This document shows positions 36,801 to 47,988 of a stretch of 64,000 bases of DNA, piece after piece. The first letter of the stretch is position 1; the number at the start of each line of letters is the position of its first letter. The position numbers and the translations under genes were made by a program. Origin of the DNA: Bursaphelenchus xylophilus (lineage: Eukaryota; Nematoda; Chromadorea; Rhabditida; Aphelenchoididae); assembly GCA_904066235.2 (NCBI GenBank), contig CAJFCV020000006.1:5580001-5644000 (forward strand), read 5' to 3'. A model generated the notes under the pieces. It searched no databases. It saw only the letters and a program-made list of their open reading frames with translations, and was not told where the DNA came from.

Positions 36801-39800
36801 CCGATAACATTTATTGCGAATACCCGTTGCACTTTGTGTTCTCTGTTATTTGCGAATATTTTGTGCAAACCCTGTAGACAAGTTCCTTACGTAAATACCA
36901 ATTATGCTCTCCCATATATCCCCGTCCAAACGTATTTACATTTCCTCAAAAATTCGGATTTTACATAAAAATCTCGTGAAAGTTTTACTCGCGTGCATTG
37001 CTCCGACCTCTTTACTGGTGTTTTTGAGAAGATGGATGAGGTCAGAGAGCCGCCCCAACATTTGTTTTCGGATTACGTGGAGATGGTATATCTGGGGATT
37101 GTGATCAGTGTGGGGGTACCCTTGAATGCGAATGTGTTCAGAAGACTGGTCCTGGAGATGCGGAAGACTCCCAGACACAGTGTTAAGGTAAGCGTCATGA
37201 AGTTTAACATTTTTATATCGCGTTTTATAACATTTATAAAAATTCGAATGTTAGTTAATTTCCTCCTAATTCCCTCTCTCCGTTTTGCTACTCTTAACTA
37301 CTTTCAGCGTAGTTTTCTCCTCCTCAAAGTGAATTTGAATATCAGCGACCTCCTAATCCTGCTAGTCCATGCAATGGGTAAATTTCTTTGGCTCGCGACC
37401 TATGAATGGAAGGGCGGGGAGTTTCTTTGTCGGGTCTTCAACTTCCTCTCCATGTTCACCTTATACCTCAGCTCCAATATCATTGTTTGTATTGCCTTCG
37501 ACCGTTTGCGCACCGTGCTGGCGGCCAACAAGATTCAGCATGGGAAGAATCAGACTTTCTGTACGCACAGCCTTATCTGGTGTGGCTGGATGTTCGCGAT
37601 TGCGTGGAGTCTGCCTCAATTGTACGTGTGGAGGACAGTGAACGCCTTCAAAGAACATCCGGGCGGATGGATACAATGCAGTGACATCTGGGCCATAAAT
37701 GATTTTGAAATGGATCCGGAGAGTCATCAGAACACGACTCTCAAGTACGAGGACAGTCTGAAGGCCCTGATTCTGCGAGAAGAGAGCAAAGATTTCTATA
37801 ATCTGTCTCATCTGGTGGGTGCAAACTGATTACTTTGATATTTAAATAATAAAAATTATTTAACGACCAAACCCCGCGTTTTACAGTCGTTTTAGTCTAC
37901 CGGAAAACAATTATTTTCGGCAGAAAATTCGGCCAAAGTTTTGTCGTAGGATCTATGGGACATAATAAATTTAAATTCGGCTTAATTCCCTTAGGCTATT
38001 CATACAAAATACTTCCAAAAATAGGTGTAAATGGACGTCTAATTACAGGTATTCGTATTCTACGGCCCTCTGGTCATGCTGATGGTGTGCTACATCATCA
38101 TAGTCATGAAGATCATGCACTACAACGTCAAGAATCCCTCCATGACGGTAGGTGCAATTCAATTTGAATAGAAATGACATTATCCCACTAGCAGCCTCGT
38201 GTAATTCCCCCCACTTACTCAAATATTATAGATGAAAAATGAAGTTCAGACAACCCTAAGGCCGTACGATGAGTTGGCCAGCTTCCGCGACAAGAAACTC
38301 TCGTCCACAAGGTCGCTGTTGGACCTTAATCCGCGACAACATCGTATTAATAATCAACATCGACATTCGGCTGCGATTATAACGACCCTAAAGGGATGTA
38401 GAAGACATGAAGAAGATCCTTCGTATAATATGGAATCCATCTCGTTGAACGAGAGTTTCATCGAAGAGAGGGCCGCTTCAATGTTTGTCTTCAAATGGTT
38501 CCCTTGTGTGAGGTCGGCTGAGTCCAAGACAGTCCGATCTGTCAGCCCAATATTCTCATCCACGCCGCCCTTCGGACATCCCGAAAACAATGACAATACT
38601 CTGATCACATATCGAGCTACGGACAAAATTAAAAGGCCAAGTAAGTACAACATTTTCAATAAAGTCACCGCGAGCTTTCGCGACGAGATACTATGAAAAC
38701 GAGGAGAGACGGTCAGCAAATGTTTTTGGATCTTTCGATGTTCGACTAAAACCCTATTGTAACTTCAAACTAAATATATTCCCAAATTTCAGAGCTCTCC
38801 CCCACCTCAGGTTGGCGTCGCCACTTGCGCGGTCGCGTCTTTCGAACCACTCTCCTAATAATCGTTGCTCACGTCCTCTTCTGGCTCCCCTACAATCTGT
38901 ATGCCTTGATGCAGTACATCAACAAGGACCTTCATCTTCGGATGAACGAACACGCCAATGTCTTCAAAGAATTGCAATTCCTCATAGCCATCATCAACCC
39001 CTTTCTCTACGGTTTCACCGCCCAATAGAACCCCCATCTAGTGTGGTTAGTTAACTTATTGTTTGTAAAATAAAGATGTACATATTGATCTAGTTTAATG
39101 TAATCAACTCACCTCTCCTTTTGCCACAATTTGAAGGCTATGGGTATTATCGAGTTCTCCCAATCGGGTGCATTTCAGAACAAGATTTCCGTTCATTGGT
39201 TTGCCGTGAGCAAATCTAAAATTATATTTTTTATGACAGTTAAAGTAATAATAAGGCAAAATACGACCTGGAAAGACAGAAAAATCAGACTTACCGAGCC
39301 CCAACTGCCACTGTAACAGGGCTATCAGTATCTCCTGAAGGCCATGCATCAAGGGTGACAAAGAATTTGGCCAGAACTAAAAACATAAAATAAAAAAATA
39401 GTTAAATTACCGTATTCTTTGAGCTGAATTGAAGTGCTTCCAAGGACTTGATTGCTACTCTCAGCCATCGCTATAATTCTCCATTTTCCAAACTTCCCAA
39501 ATGCGGGTAAAGTAAAGTTAAAAGATACAAATCGACCAGTCGATTTTTCCAATTTCTTCATAATCCGAAATCCACTTGGATTCTAAATCTCAAATCAATA
39601 ATATTGGATACAAGCATACCTCAAGGTGATATTGGACGATTCCTTTGTAAATCTGGCCATCTTTTGTAATGGGGAGAGCTCGGATGATGACTAAAGAAGA
39701 TTATGGAGAAAGAAATTTTGCAGAAGTAAATGACTGAATAAATATGACTACAAAATTTTCTTACCTTCTTCGCTAGTCCTGTAGATCATCTTATCCGTCT

Positions 39801-40146
39801 GAATAATGACATTTTTCAACGACGTCGTCCCAATTAACGAAGTCTCAAACAAATCGTGTTCCGAAACTCTAACGCTGACATTGTAAACTTGAGATTTCTG
39901 CGTTGGAGTCACCTCCACCTTGATCGGCCTTCCACTTTGTTGATTGTAAACCCGCTCTACAGTACTCTCAAAACCCGATGCCACAGTAACCGTCACATCG
40001 ACTGGACGTATTTGTCGAAATGACGTCACAATAATCTCGTTCGGAGCATCCCAGCTGATCACCGAAGGCAAAATTACAATCGGTTGAACACCTTGCACAG
40101 TGCGAAGCAATGGAAAAAGAAGGCAACATTGAATAAAGAACATCAT
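27296..40146 (-). CDS. complement C3/C4/C5-like protein with C345C/NTR domain, thioester motif absent
   Basis: Large secreted protein of the alpha-2-macroglobulin/complement family; I spliced 25 exons giving about 1,660 residues, the length of C3. Start ATG 40146 with a signal peptide (MMFFIQCCLLFPLLRTVQG). Macroglobulin domains follow; the EYVLAKFFVTL block (about residue 205) matches the MG2/MG3 boundary of C3. Around residues 605-645 a five-cysteine cluster (VCKDAASVLIDCNLNFC...CGGK) sits where C3 carries the anaphylatoxin domain. Then FFPEVWLFEDYVIP (about 715) and PLHVYENETIQARITVSG match the MG7/A2M block. The thioester-domain region (about 970-1270) keeps SNGQYGS but has no GCGEQ. The C-terminus (about 1490-1666) has CLDNGACTCAEVTC and YDVYDVKILEWYGG, the C345C/NTR domain. 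The C3 tetra-arginine site is absent. The largest intron (34568-39112) contains a GPCR gene on the other strand. Confidence 0.88.
32198..34361. other. 2.2-kb intron of the complement-like gene, no gene seen
   Basis: AT-rich sequence with the dispersed repeat copy and a CRE-type palindrome TGACGTCA at about 34062. A 90-codon open frame near 32570-32844 lacks an ATG start of good context and has no family signature. Confidence 0.5.
33130..33410. repeat. dispersed repeat, copy 1
   Basis: Similar in the same orientation to 51040-51300: both share an ACTTTCGATC-AA-ATCTCGG-GTTTCTGCAAA block, a TTTTAGAAAAAAT block, and TTTCATCAAAATCTGAGC-GCACTTG. The conceptual minus-strand reading of both gives SDFDET-HK-R-IFSKIYA, but both are interrupted, so this is repeat DNA rather than a gene. 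A weaker third relative may lie near 36600-36720. This copy sits in an intron of the complement-like gene. Confidence 0.65.
34568..37031. other. gene-free part of the complement gene's 4.5-kb intron, upstream of the nested GPCR
   Basis: About 2.4 kb that should contain the GPCR promoter. No gene is supported. Weak similarity to the dispersed repeat lies near 36600-36720. Confidence 0.45.
37032..39028 (+). CDS. rhodopsin-class peptide GPCR, GnRH/vasopressin-receptor-like, nested in an intron
   Basis: Seven-helix receptor for a peptide, at the neuronal or other cell surface. Start ATG 37032 (MDEVREPPQHLFSDYVEMVY), five exons by my splicing. TM1 MVYLGIVISVGVPLN; TM2 NLNISDLLILLVHAMG; Cys before TM3 (FLCRVFNFLSMF); TM3 ends IVCIAFDRLRTVLA, with DRL for the usual DRY; TM4 HSLIWCGWMFAIAWSLPQ; a long second outer loop with Cys; TM5 VFYGPLVMLMVCYIIIVMK; a long third inner loop of about 150 residues (MKNEVQTTLRPYDELASFR onward); TM6 TLLIIVAHVLFWLPYNLY; TM7 FLIAIINPFLYGF. 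The pattern fits the worm gnrr group, but ligand is unknown. It stops at 39028, only about 84 bp from the next exon of the host complement-like gene on the other strand. Confidence 0.85.
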
Positions 40147-40963
40147 CGTGCTACTGCACAACCGCTCAAAGTATGGCCAGACCAACTACGGAAGGATTGA
40201 GTCATTAAAATTCATCGGGAGGGTGATTTTGGTACCGAATCTGGAAAATAAACACAAAAAGAGATTGATTTACAGGAAGATGGATCAAAAGGGAACACGC
40301 CCCACGCAGAAAACATCACCGGAAGTTAGGATAAATACCCAGAACATTACAGTAAAAACAAAGTTTAGTATTGCAAAAATAAGATGAGCAATATAATACG
40401 GGATTTTTCATGTTCTTTGAAGTATCTTAACTTGATCCTCAATAAAAATTAATCAGTCATCGTATAAAGTCAATGTAAATAATATTATACATGGCACGAC
40501 GATTTTTCAGAGAAACATTTGACACAAAACAAAACTCAAAAAAACACGCAAAATCGGTAAAAAAAGTCAATAAATCTGATCGAAAAAAGTGATTAAAGAA
40601 ACAATAATTTTACTGGAAAACAATACCCAAATACCCCACAAATAACGGAAGAAGACGGAGCCTGACCTTGAGATCACCCATCCGCCTGATGTTGGATTGA
40701 TAATCGAATGTCCAGCCGACTTTTCCTTCCCTTTTTTCGCAGCTCGTTTTTCGTTGGGGGGTTTTATTACTCTTTTTTATCCGTTATCCCCCTCGCCCAA
40801 CCTTTGATCCGCTCCATAACTAATTGGATTCGTTTCGATGGCCATTTGCGCAAACAAATCGCTTGTAAACGCCCTGAGGGCAACGAAAAGCGGGGGTTGG
40901 AACGGTCCATCAGGAGATGATGTCATTCATACTGAACCTGTTGGAATTTATTTTAACCACCTA

Positions 40964-41860
40964 ACAAGGGTTCGGCAAAACCTCGTCCCCTGGTTTTATC
41001 TTGAAACATATACCATTTGAAAGAGCGTAAAAAACTGGTCTAGGATCACCTTGAATTAGCTGCTATTATCCATTTACGTGCTGGCTAGCGAGCATTTTTT
41101 AAGATTTTCAAGTTGGATTTTGTAATTCTTTGCTTCTGAGGGTCGAACGGGACCGAATAAACACTTCATATAAATATTAGTTACCTATGGGATTGAACGC
41201 TTTATCCTACGTCAAAAAATATAAACATTTTTTTGCGTTTGAGACATTCAGGTCGATGTACTCAATGAGCGATTGCGCGATGTTGTAGGTCCTGTAACCC
41301 AAGAGAAACTAGGATGTTTCAAACATGTAAGACGTTTTCACACTCAATTTTTATGTACTTTTTATTTGCGGGAATTCCTCCTAAAAAGATGAAAGCCTTT
41401 GAAAGTTTGAACCATCCAGGATGTCCCATTGCAAGGTCAAAAACGCCAAAATCAAAAAGATCAAAAAAAGTTGCCGTTTTTGCTTTTAAAACGGAGGCGA
41501 GTATACACAAAAGTCTATTTAAAAATTAAAGACAACTTTCTGGCCTTATTCGTTCCATAATAGTTAAAAAAGTTTAAAAAATCAAAAGGGGATTCGAACC
41601 TGATCCGCAGGTCCTCCTTGTGAAGCGCCTTACCCCACTAGGCCACCGAAGCACTGCTCCGCTGTGCTTTCGAAATCGATTGCGTTTCTTTTCTCAAAAG
41701 AAGGGTGAGACAAGCCTAGAACTAAAAAATGCTCGCTAGCCAGCGTATAAGTGAATAATAGCAGCTAATTCGAGGTGATCCTAGACCAGTTTTTTACGCT
41801 CTTTCAAATGGTATATGTTTCAAGAAGAAACCAGGGGACGAGGTTTTGCCGAACCCTTGT
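40964..41860. mobile_element. TIR-bounded non-autonomous DNA element
   Basis: Two arms of about 138 bp are near-perfect inverted copies: 40964-41101 and 41723-41860. The outer ends are ACAAGGGTTCGGCAAAACC and its complement; the inner ends AGCGAGCATTTTTTA and its complement. I count about eight mismatches, about 94% identity. The 620-bp interior has no transposase frame and holds a tRNA-like sequence near 41583-41654. No target-site duplication is obvious. The element lies about 0.8 kb upstream of the complement-like gene start. Confidence 0.8.
41583..41654 (-). pseudogene. degenerate tRNA-like sequence inside the TIR element
   Basis: On the minus strand it has an A-box (TGGCCTAGTGGGG) and a perfect B-box core (GGTTCGAATCC) at tRNA spacing, and a D-arm that pairs GCC with GGC. 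The T-stem and acceptor stem pair poorly and no clean anticodon arm forms, so it is probably a tRNA pseudogene or SINE head rather than a working tRNA. Confidence 0.45.
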
Positions 41861-43373
41861 AAGACAATTGTTTGCTGGTAGAAAAACAGATAGGAGAAGT
41901 GTTAAAAAAAGGGAAGTTTTTGAAGCGCGACGGACCATTTTCTCAAATTTAAAACTTCTGTATGGGCCGTAAATTAATCGTATGTTTGCCAAGTCTGGTT
42001 GAAAAAATGATTAAAAGATTTGCGGGGGTTTCTGCATATCTTGAGCTAAAAATCTCGGACATTTCTTTAAGCATTTAATTTCCAAGTTATGCCAAAATCT
42101 GGGAGGAACTTACAGTCAATGAGTTTGCTATGTTTACATATGATGACATAACAAAAAATATAAACCTGACCTGCAGCATAAAATAAAGAAGACTTCCCCT
42201 CCCTCGTTCCAATCCTCTACACAAGTCTTCCCCAAATCCTTTTATAGATTCTCTGTTACAGTAACCCCAAATCCTTGGCTTCCGCCATCCAATACCCCAG
42301 GAGCATGATCGCGTGTCAATTATACATTCATCTGTTTATTCTTGCTACTTTTTGGGAACGTTTATTTTTACAAAGCCCTCGGGTGATGACTCATTTTTTT
42401 CAGTGTTTATCGAGTAAAAAACTCTTGAGAATCCTCTTTTTTTCTAATCTTAAAGGTCAGAAACCCATCGCTACTTCCATCCCCGGACTTTTTAAAATTT
42501 ATTCTGACAATGAAAGGATTTTGAAGTCTTTCTGTTACAAAACCCCGTCTTATCTCGATAAAAGCAGTAAAACTCTATGAGTAATCAAGGTTTTAAAAAG
42601 ATTTTCGGCCGATGGTTTGATTTTTAATAACTAAAATCACCTAAAATACCTTTGCATGACTAGAGAAAAGAGAAAATCTGATATCCGAATGGGTAAACAT
42701 CATTTTTTTATACGAAAAATCTCGTCTCATTTGCTGAAAAACACTGAATAATTAATTCCAATCCTGATTTTGATTACCGAACTGAGCGAATGACTATTTT
42801 TAGAATTCTTTTTCCGTCCTTTTTGAGTATTCCTTCGATGATCCAATCAAATATTCATTGTCTATTTCGAGAGTTTCTGTTTCCAAATTCTAGGATTTCA
42901 AGAAGAATTTTTAAGGACACAAATGGCTTCAAGCTCTAGGGGGTCAAAAAAATTTTGCGGGCTAAATATGATTGTATATGGGTTCACGCGACGAGAGTGG
43001 TTGCGTAAACGTAACCACAAGGAGCCTTAAAAAGGAATTCCTTCCTCGCTAACAAGGTTTTCCCCCATATAAACAAACTTCTAAATCCTCAAACTTCCAA
43101 ATTCCATTTCACGTCCAAAACCCACTTTTTAAAAATTTTTCTATACCACATCCGAATACTAATAAGTTTATTAAAATCAATTTTAGTGAATCTATGGGAC
43201 CGGCATTTCTTGAGAGATTCTGGAAAAAAGCTGCCGTGGAATAAAATGTACTGTAAATGGTTTATCAAGTGTAGAGAGTACTGTAAATTATTTAGAGCAC
43301 TGTTAGTGTAAAGCTTCCTCGGTCACACCACCAGAAGGGATTCTGAAGCCTATAAAACGAGATTTCAGTGTTT
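41861..43373. other. intergenic region, no gene seen
   Basis: AT-rich. A perfect short hairpin, GTGGTTGCG-TAAA-CGTAACCAC, lies near 43000 (with one G-T pair). No coding signal was found. Confidence 0.45.
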
Positions 43374-43758
43374 TTAGTCAGCCTTAACCACTCCATCGCG
43401 GTAAACCACTTGCTGATTCTTCGGTTGTGGTCCGAGACCCCACTGAAAATGATCAAGATAAATATTATATTGTAGTGGAAATTTGTGATATTATACATGA
43501 TATCGCTCTTTATAACTCTCCTTTTTTGCAAAAAGTTGTTTGCGGAAAATAAATAAATCTTTTTAGGAGAGTAAATTAATGATAATAAACGTAAAGAAGT
43601 AGCTATGATACCTTGGCGAAGACGGTCTTATCATCATTTGGAGTCACGAAACACCAAAGGATTACTGTAACACTTAGGATGAACATTGTGGAGAAGAAGA
43701 TGACGGCGGCCGCGATCGGACCCAAGTAGTCGATCAACTCCAACGATTGCTTCGGCAT
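43374..43758 (-). CDS. single-pass membrane microprotein, 71 residues or so, two exons
   Basis: Exon 1 starts at ATG 43758 right after an ATTTTAG acceptor (likely trans-splice site) and reads MPKQSLELIDYLGPIAAAVI followed by FFSTMFILSVTVILWCFV, a clear membrane helix, then TPNDDKTVFAK and a donor at about 43615 (AAG/GTATC). Exon 2 begins after ATTTTCAG at 43446 and reads WGLGPQPKNQQVVYRDGVV then KAD and TAA at 43374. Frames join in phase 0. The protein has a short N-terminus, one helix and a polar tail; the basic/acidic balance does not settle its orientation. I do not recognise the family. Too short and split to appear as an open frame, but both splice sites are good. Confidence 0.7.
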
Positions 43759-45178
43759 TCTAAAATACGAATAAGTGAAAAAAAATTCTGATTCTCGAAG
43801 CTATAAATTTGGGGTGAACACATTTTCTCAAAATATTTAGTCCAGATTTTATCCGAAAAACAGGGCTAAAAGGCTCGAAGAAAACCAAAACAAACCCCTC
43901 AGGGCAGGATTTTGTCACATCCATAAATAAGAAAAAAAATTTCCGTCAAAAAATGGAATCCAAAATATTTATAAATTAATTTCACAAAAAATATTCAAGT
44001 GTTACACTATTACAAATCAACTGTAACTCCAGTCAGTGAATGATGGATTTCGCGGCATAACAAATCGATAAATTTTAGGACAAAAAGGCGGCCGGAACGA
44101 GGAAAAGGCGGCCAAGGCTTTGGACCCGCAGGAGACAAAATAAAGTCGATGGGGGCAAAAAGATGGGCCGAGCGGGAGAGAGTGTGCCAAATGGAGAGTG
44201 TGGCCAGACATCGGGGGCCAGCAAATGCAAACAATCGGGGAAAACAGAGAGCGCGGCCTTAAATTTGAGGTTTGGATTAGGAATTGTGATTGGAAAAGAA
44301 AGAAAGACATGCGTCAGACAAGGGAGAACAGTCACTATTTGGTCTATATTGTGTTAGAAGAACAAATTGCTTGCAAGGGTTCTAAAATTGTACACATTAA
44401 GAATAATGACTTGCATATTCTGGCAAATTGGAAAATCAAATAAAAAAAAAGATCATCCAAATCTTTAAGTCTAACAACAAAAGTTGTTCTCAAGATTGGC
44501 ATATCTCATCATTTAGGGCACTAAAAGATTTACTCTTTATGGATGCATACTTCAACGATCTTTGTTCAACATCATGGAGAATCATTATTACATAGAATAG
44601 AAGGGCGGTCAGGTAAATAACCGCCATTTTTGGACATTCTTTGCGTTCTCGTAGGTTCAACGAAAATAATTTCGTTTCGTCAAACAGGCAAACACAAACA
44701 TTTAGAAATTAGCACATACTTATAATAAAAGCGAATCTCAAAGAAGCCGTAGACTGATATTTACTTTTTCAACAAATCACTGGACATCCGAACATCTTCT
44801 TTGAGCGTTTCCGCCATCAAAATAGTCCCCAGGTGTCTTCGAACGAGCGTAATAAAGTCCTTCCTTGATTACCGTAGGGTTTAATAACAAAAGATGCGAA
44901 GAAGCGGCACGCCAAGGCCAATCAAGTAACATGTCATAAAACCCGTCAAAATGGCACATCAAAATTCAATCGCCGGAGGACCCAACGCGATCACCTGGAG
45001 CTGGTTTTTCGGGCTCGCTGTTAAAAAAAGGTCCACGAATTTTTTCATTTTTTTAATAGCTCCAATCGAAGTGCTCCTCTAATCGTCGGCCGGAGGTCTG
45101 GCCCACAACTTCGGGTCCATTAAAATGGATATGATCGAGGATTAATTGTTCCTGCCTCAAGAACGATCCTCTTTAGTC
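43759..45178. other. intergenic region, no gene seen
   Basis: The stretch 44010-44340 is open in several minus-strand frames because of its base composition, without family signature. Should include promoters for the microprotein and the ligand-gated channel. Confidence 0.45.
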
Positions 45179-47538
45179 ATGCTCGGCCCTCAGGCCATGA
45201 TCCTGTTCCTTTGTGTGGGGATGATCAGTGCGCAAGATGTGATGCAAGACATGCAGGATGACTATAATATACTCGATTGGAACTTTCCCACGGCCGCCGT
45301 AAGTACAGTAGAGCTGTCCTGTGGAGTTTGCATCAATTTTCTGCTACAAATGGTGTAGATTTGAGGGAGTGTTTTGGGTTTTTAGTTCCACAATGGCATT
45401 TTTACGAAAGTATTTGATTAATCACCCTGTCATTTCGTGGAGCGGCCGGCCGTTTTCGATAGTGACCCATGGCTCTCTTATCTTCAAAGTGATCCATTTT
45501 AACAGATTTATATTTAAGGATATTAATTTTCCAGCCAGCTCACCAATCCCACACGGATCCCTTTTATCGAGACAACGCAGTCCTCAATCCTTACGTAAAT
45601 CGTCGTCTCCCATCCACATATAAACCCCCTCCACCACCATCTTATCATCCAGAATCTCGGACATCACATCCAATAAATATTCAGAATAATCGAATATCCC
45701 CAACTACAACACAATCAGATGTTGTGGATTACAGAACAGTTGAAGATGTGGGGAAAAAAATCGAAGAGCGTATTTCAATCACGGAGGAGCCCGATGGCCC
45801 GGGCGAATTCGATAATTATATGGTGCTGGGACCTGACAATACACTCAATCCGAAGGAGCCAGAAGTCGCCGATTACATAAATCCGACCAGTATAAATGTG
45901 GAGATAACTGAGTGCAAACCGGACAAGATTGTCATCAAAGAGTTGTTGGCTGATTACAATGCCCACCAGACACCCTCCGAGATTGGAGTTGAGGTATTTA
46001 TTGAGGTAGGTGCATTGTCATTACATAAAATGAATTATAAATAGCTGCAGATTGCTTCCACTAATAGTCACAAGGGTTTCCCTCTTACTTTCTTATTACT
46101 TCCCATTTCCCGGACATAATCGCCCATTAACTAATTGACAAATAACCTGTTAAGATTACAAATCACTCTCATTTAGGTATGGATGCAGGAGATCAACGCT
46201 CTGAACGAAAGAACAGCCGACTTTGACAGTGAGATCTATGTGTCGGAGATTTGGACCGACCACGCACTCAGATACGACCATATGAGACCTTGTCGAACCA
46301 ACCTCTCGGTCAGTTATGACATTCTAGACAAGATCTGGAAACCGAACACCGTATTCATCAACAGTAAATCAGCGCATATCCACAAAAGCCCCTTCCCGAA
46401 CATCTTCATCATGATTTATAGCAATGGCTCTGTGTGGGTGAACGAGAGGATCCAGGTGAAGGGGCCTTGTGATATGGAGTTCAGCTCGTTCCCATTGGAT
46501 CGACAGACATGTCAGCTGACCTTGGAGAGCTTCAACTACAATAATCAGGAGGTCGATATGAAATGGTTGAGTATTCGTCCGCCCTTGGTCCTCTTGAAGG
46601 AACCCATTATCTTGCCGGACTTTGTTCTCAGTAATTATTCAACTTATCTAACAAAAGTAGTAAGTCCGATTCCATATGCATTATATTTTAGGAATATCCG
46701 GCGGGCATTTGGAATGAGCTCACGATGACATTCACGTTCGACCGGAGATTTGGATGGTACGCCCTCCAGGCATACTTTCCCACTTATATGACCATCTTTA
46801 TTAGTTGGATCAGCTTCTGTTTAGGAGCAAAGATGATTCCAGCGAGAACAATGTTAGGCGTGAATAGGTAGGAACGACAATATTTTACATGAAATTAAAG
46901 CTTGCTCGCCTTGACTTTCCAGTTCGGGAATATAATGAGGAACCTTCCGAGGGTCAGTTATGTAAAAGCTCTGGATGTGTGGATGTTGGTGTGCTTGTTC
47001 TTTGTATTCGCTAGTCTGGTGGAGTTAGCCATTGTCGGATCGATGGCGAATAATCGAGACAAGGCCCAGAACAAACCTAAATCGAGGTCACCGAGTCCGA
47101 AATTAACAATTTCAGAAAAATCGGAGGAAGTGAGTAATGCAGTCTCCCAGACAAGTCCGAGACGACATCAGATATATGCTCAAATGGCCTTTACCGGTGG
47201 GTCAAATAAAATAAACTAGACGATAAAATCATCTTTAGACGACCGAGTGGAGCATTCCTTTCAACCTAGTCAGTCAAGGTGAGACTGTTCACACATAATA
47301 TTAAACCGTTTTTAGACTGTTAAGTACAATACTATCTCCTGTTTTCAGTAAAAACGCATTCCAAGAGTTTTATGAAGTTGCCAGTGCTTACTGGAAGAGG
47401 ATAAATAGAAACACAAATCATTACGTAGCCAATCTTACCACGGACCAAATAGACCAGATCTCAATGTTCGTCTTCCCGAGCTTGTTCGCCCTTTTCAATG
47501 TTGTCTACTGGTCTTACTACCTCAATCAGGAAAATTAA
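45179..47538 (+). CDS. Cys-loop ligand-gated ion channel subunit, anion-type, with Pro-rich N-terminal extension
   Basis: Pentameric ligand-gated channel subunit. Start ATG 45179 after CTCTTTAGTC, with a signal peptide ([19 protein letters not shown]). A Pro/Tyr-rich extension follows (e.g. [17 protein letters not shown]), about 130 residues before the ligand-binding domain. That domain has [39 protein letters not shown] and the Cys loop [15 protein letters not shown] (13 residues between cysteines). M1 is [19 protein letters not shown]2 starts [20 protein letters not shown], with the PAR motif of anion channels; M3 [20 protein letters not shown]; a Ser/Lys-rich inner loop; and M4 [22 protein letters not shown], ending at TAA 47538. 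It belongs to the GABA/glycine-like branch (worm lgc/ggr group); the transmitter cannot be told. Confidence 0.87.
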
Positions 47539-47699
47539 GTGCAAAAAAGTTGTTATGTAATAAATTTAAATCAAAAAGTAGTGAAAAATGTATTTTCGTA
47601 TCAAAACAAATGTAACAAGCGACAATCGAGGTCTTCTAATGCTGGATAACAACTATGAATGAGGTCGACATCTCGGATATAGACCTTGTACATGACTCC

Positions 47700-47988
47700 T
47701 CAACATCTCAAGCCTTGGGCGACAGTCATGAACACACCGAAAGATCCGCCGGAACTTGCCGCGATCTTACCTGTTTGAATTAACATTTCACGGCCTCTGA
47801 GCCCCATTCTAAAAAGATAAGTAAAGTCATATCTAAAATACATACCTCCATGCCGAAAATCCGCCGAGTAAGACACCCGTTGAGGCTCCGATCATTGCTC
47901 CCATCATGAATCCCATTTTCAATTTTTGCATACAAGTGGGACCTTGTTGGCCGGATCCAACCACCTGATAGCCTTGAGGAACTGGCAT
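47700..47988 (-). CDS. ROMO1/MGR2 mitochondrial inner-membrane protein
   Basis: Small inner-membrane protein associated with the TIM23 translocase and reactive oxygen control. Two exons: ATG 47988 (MPVPQGYQVVGSGQQGPTC), then CMQKLKMGFMMGAMIGAST, GVLLGGFSAWR; after an intron with TTTTTAG at about 47817, RMGLRGREMLIQTGKIAA, SSGGSFGVFMTVAQGLRC and TGA 47700. About 80 residues, the family length, with the conserved KMGF-MG-GA and terminal GxRC signature. The ATG follows TTTTAGGCCACA, a probable acceptor. It is divergent from succinyl-CoA synthetase beta, 530 bp between starts. Confidence 0.92.

Noticed and set aside
44010..44340. Several overlapping minus-strand frames
   Set aside because: Three frames open at once indicates composition bias rather than coding.
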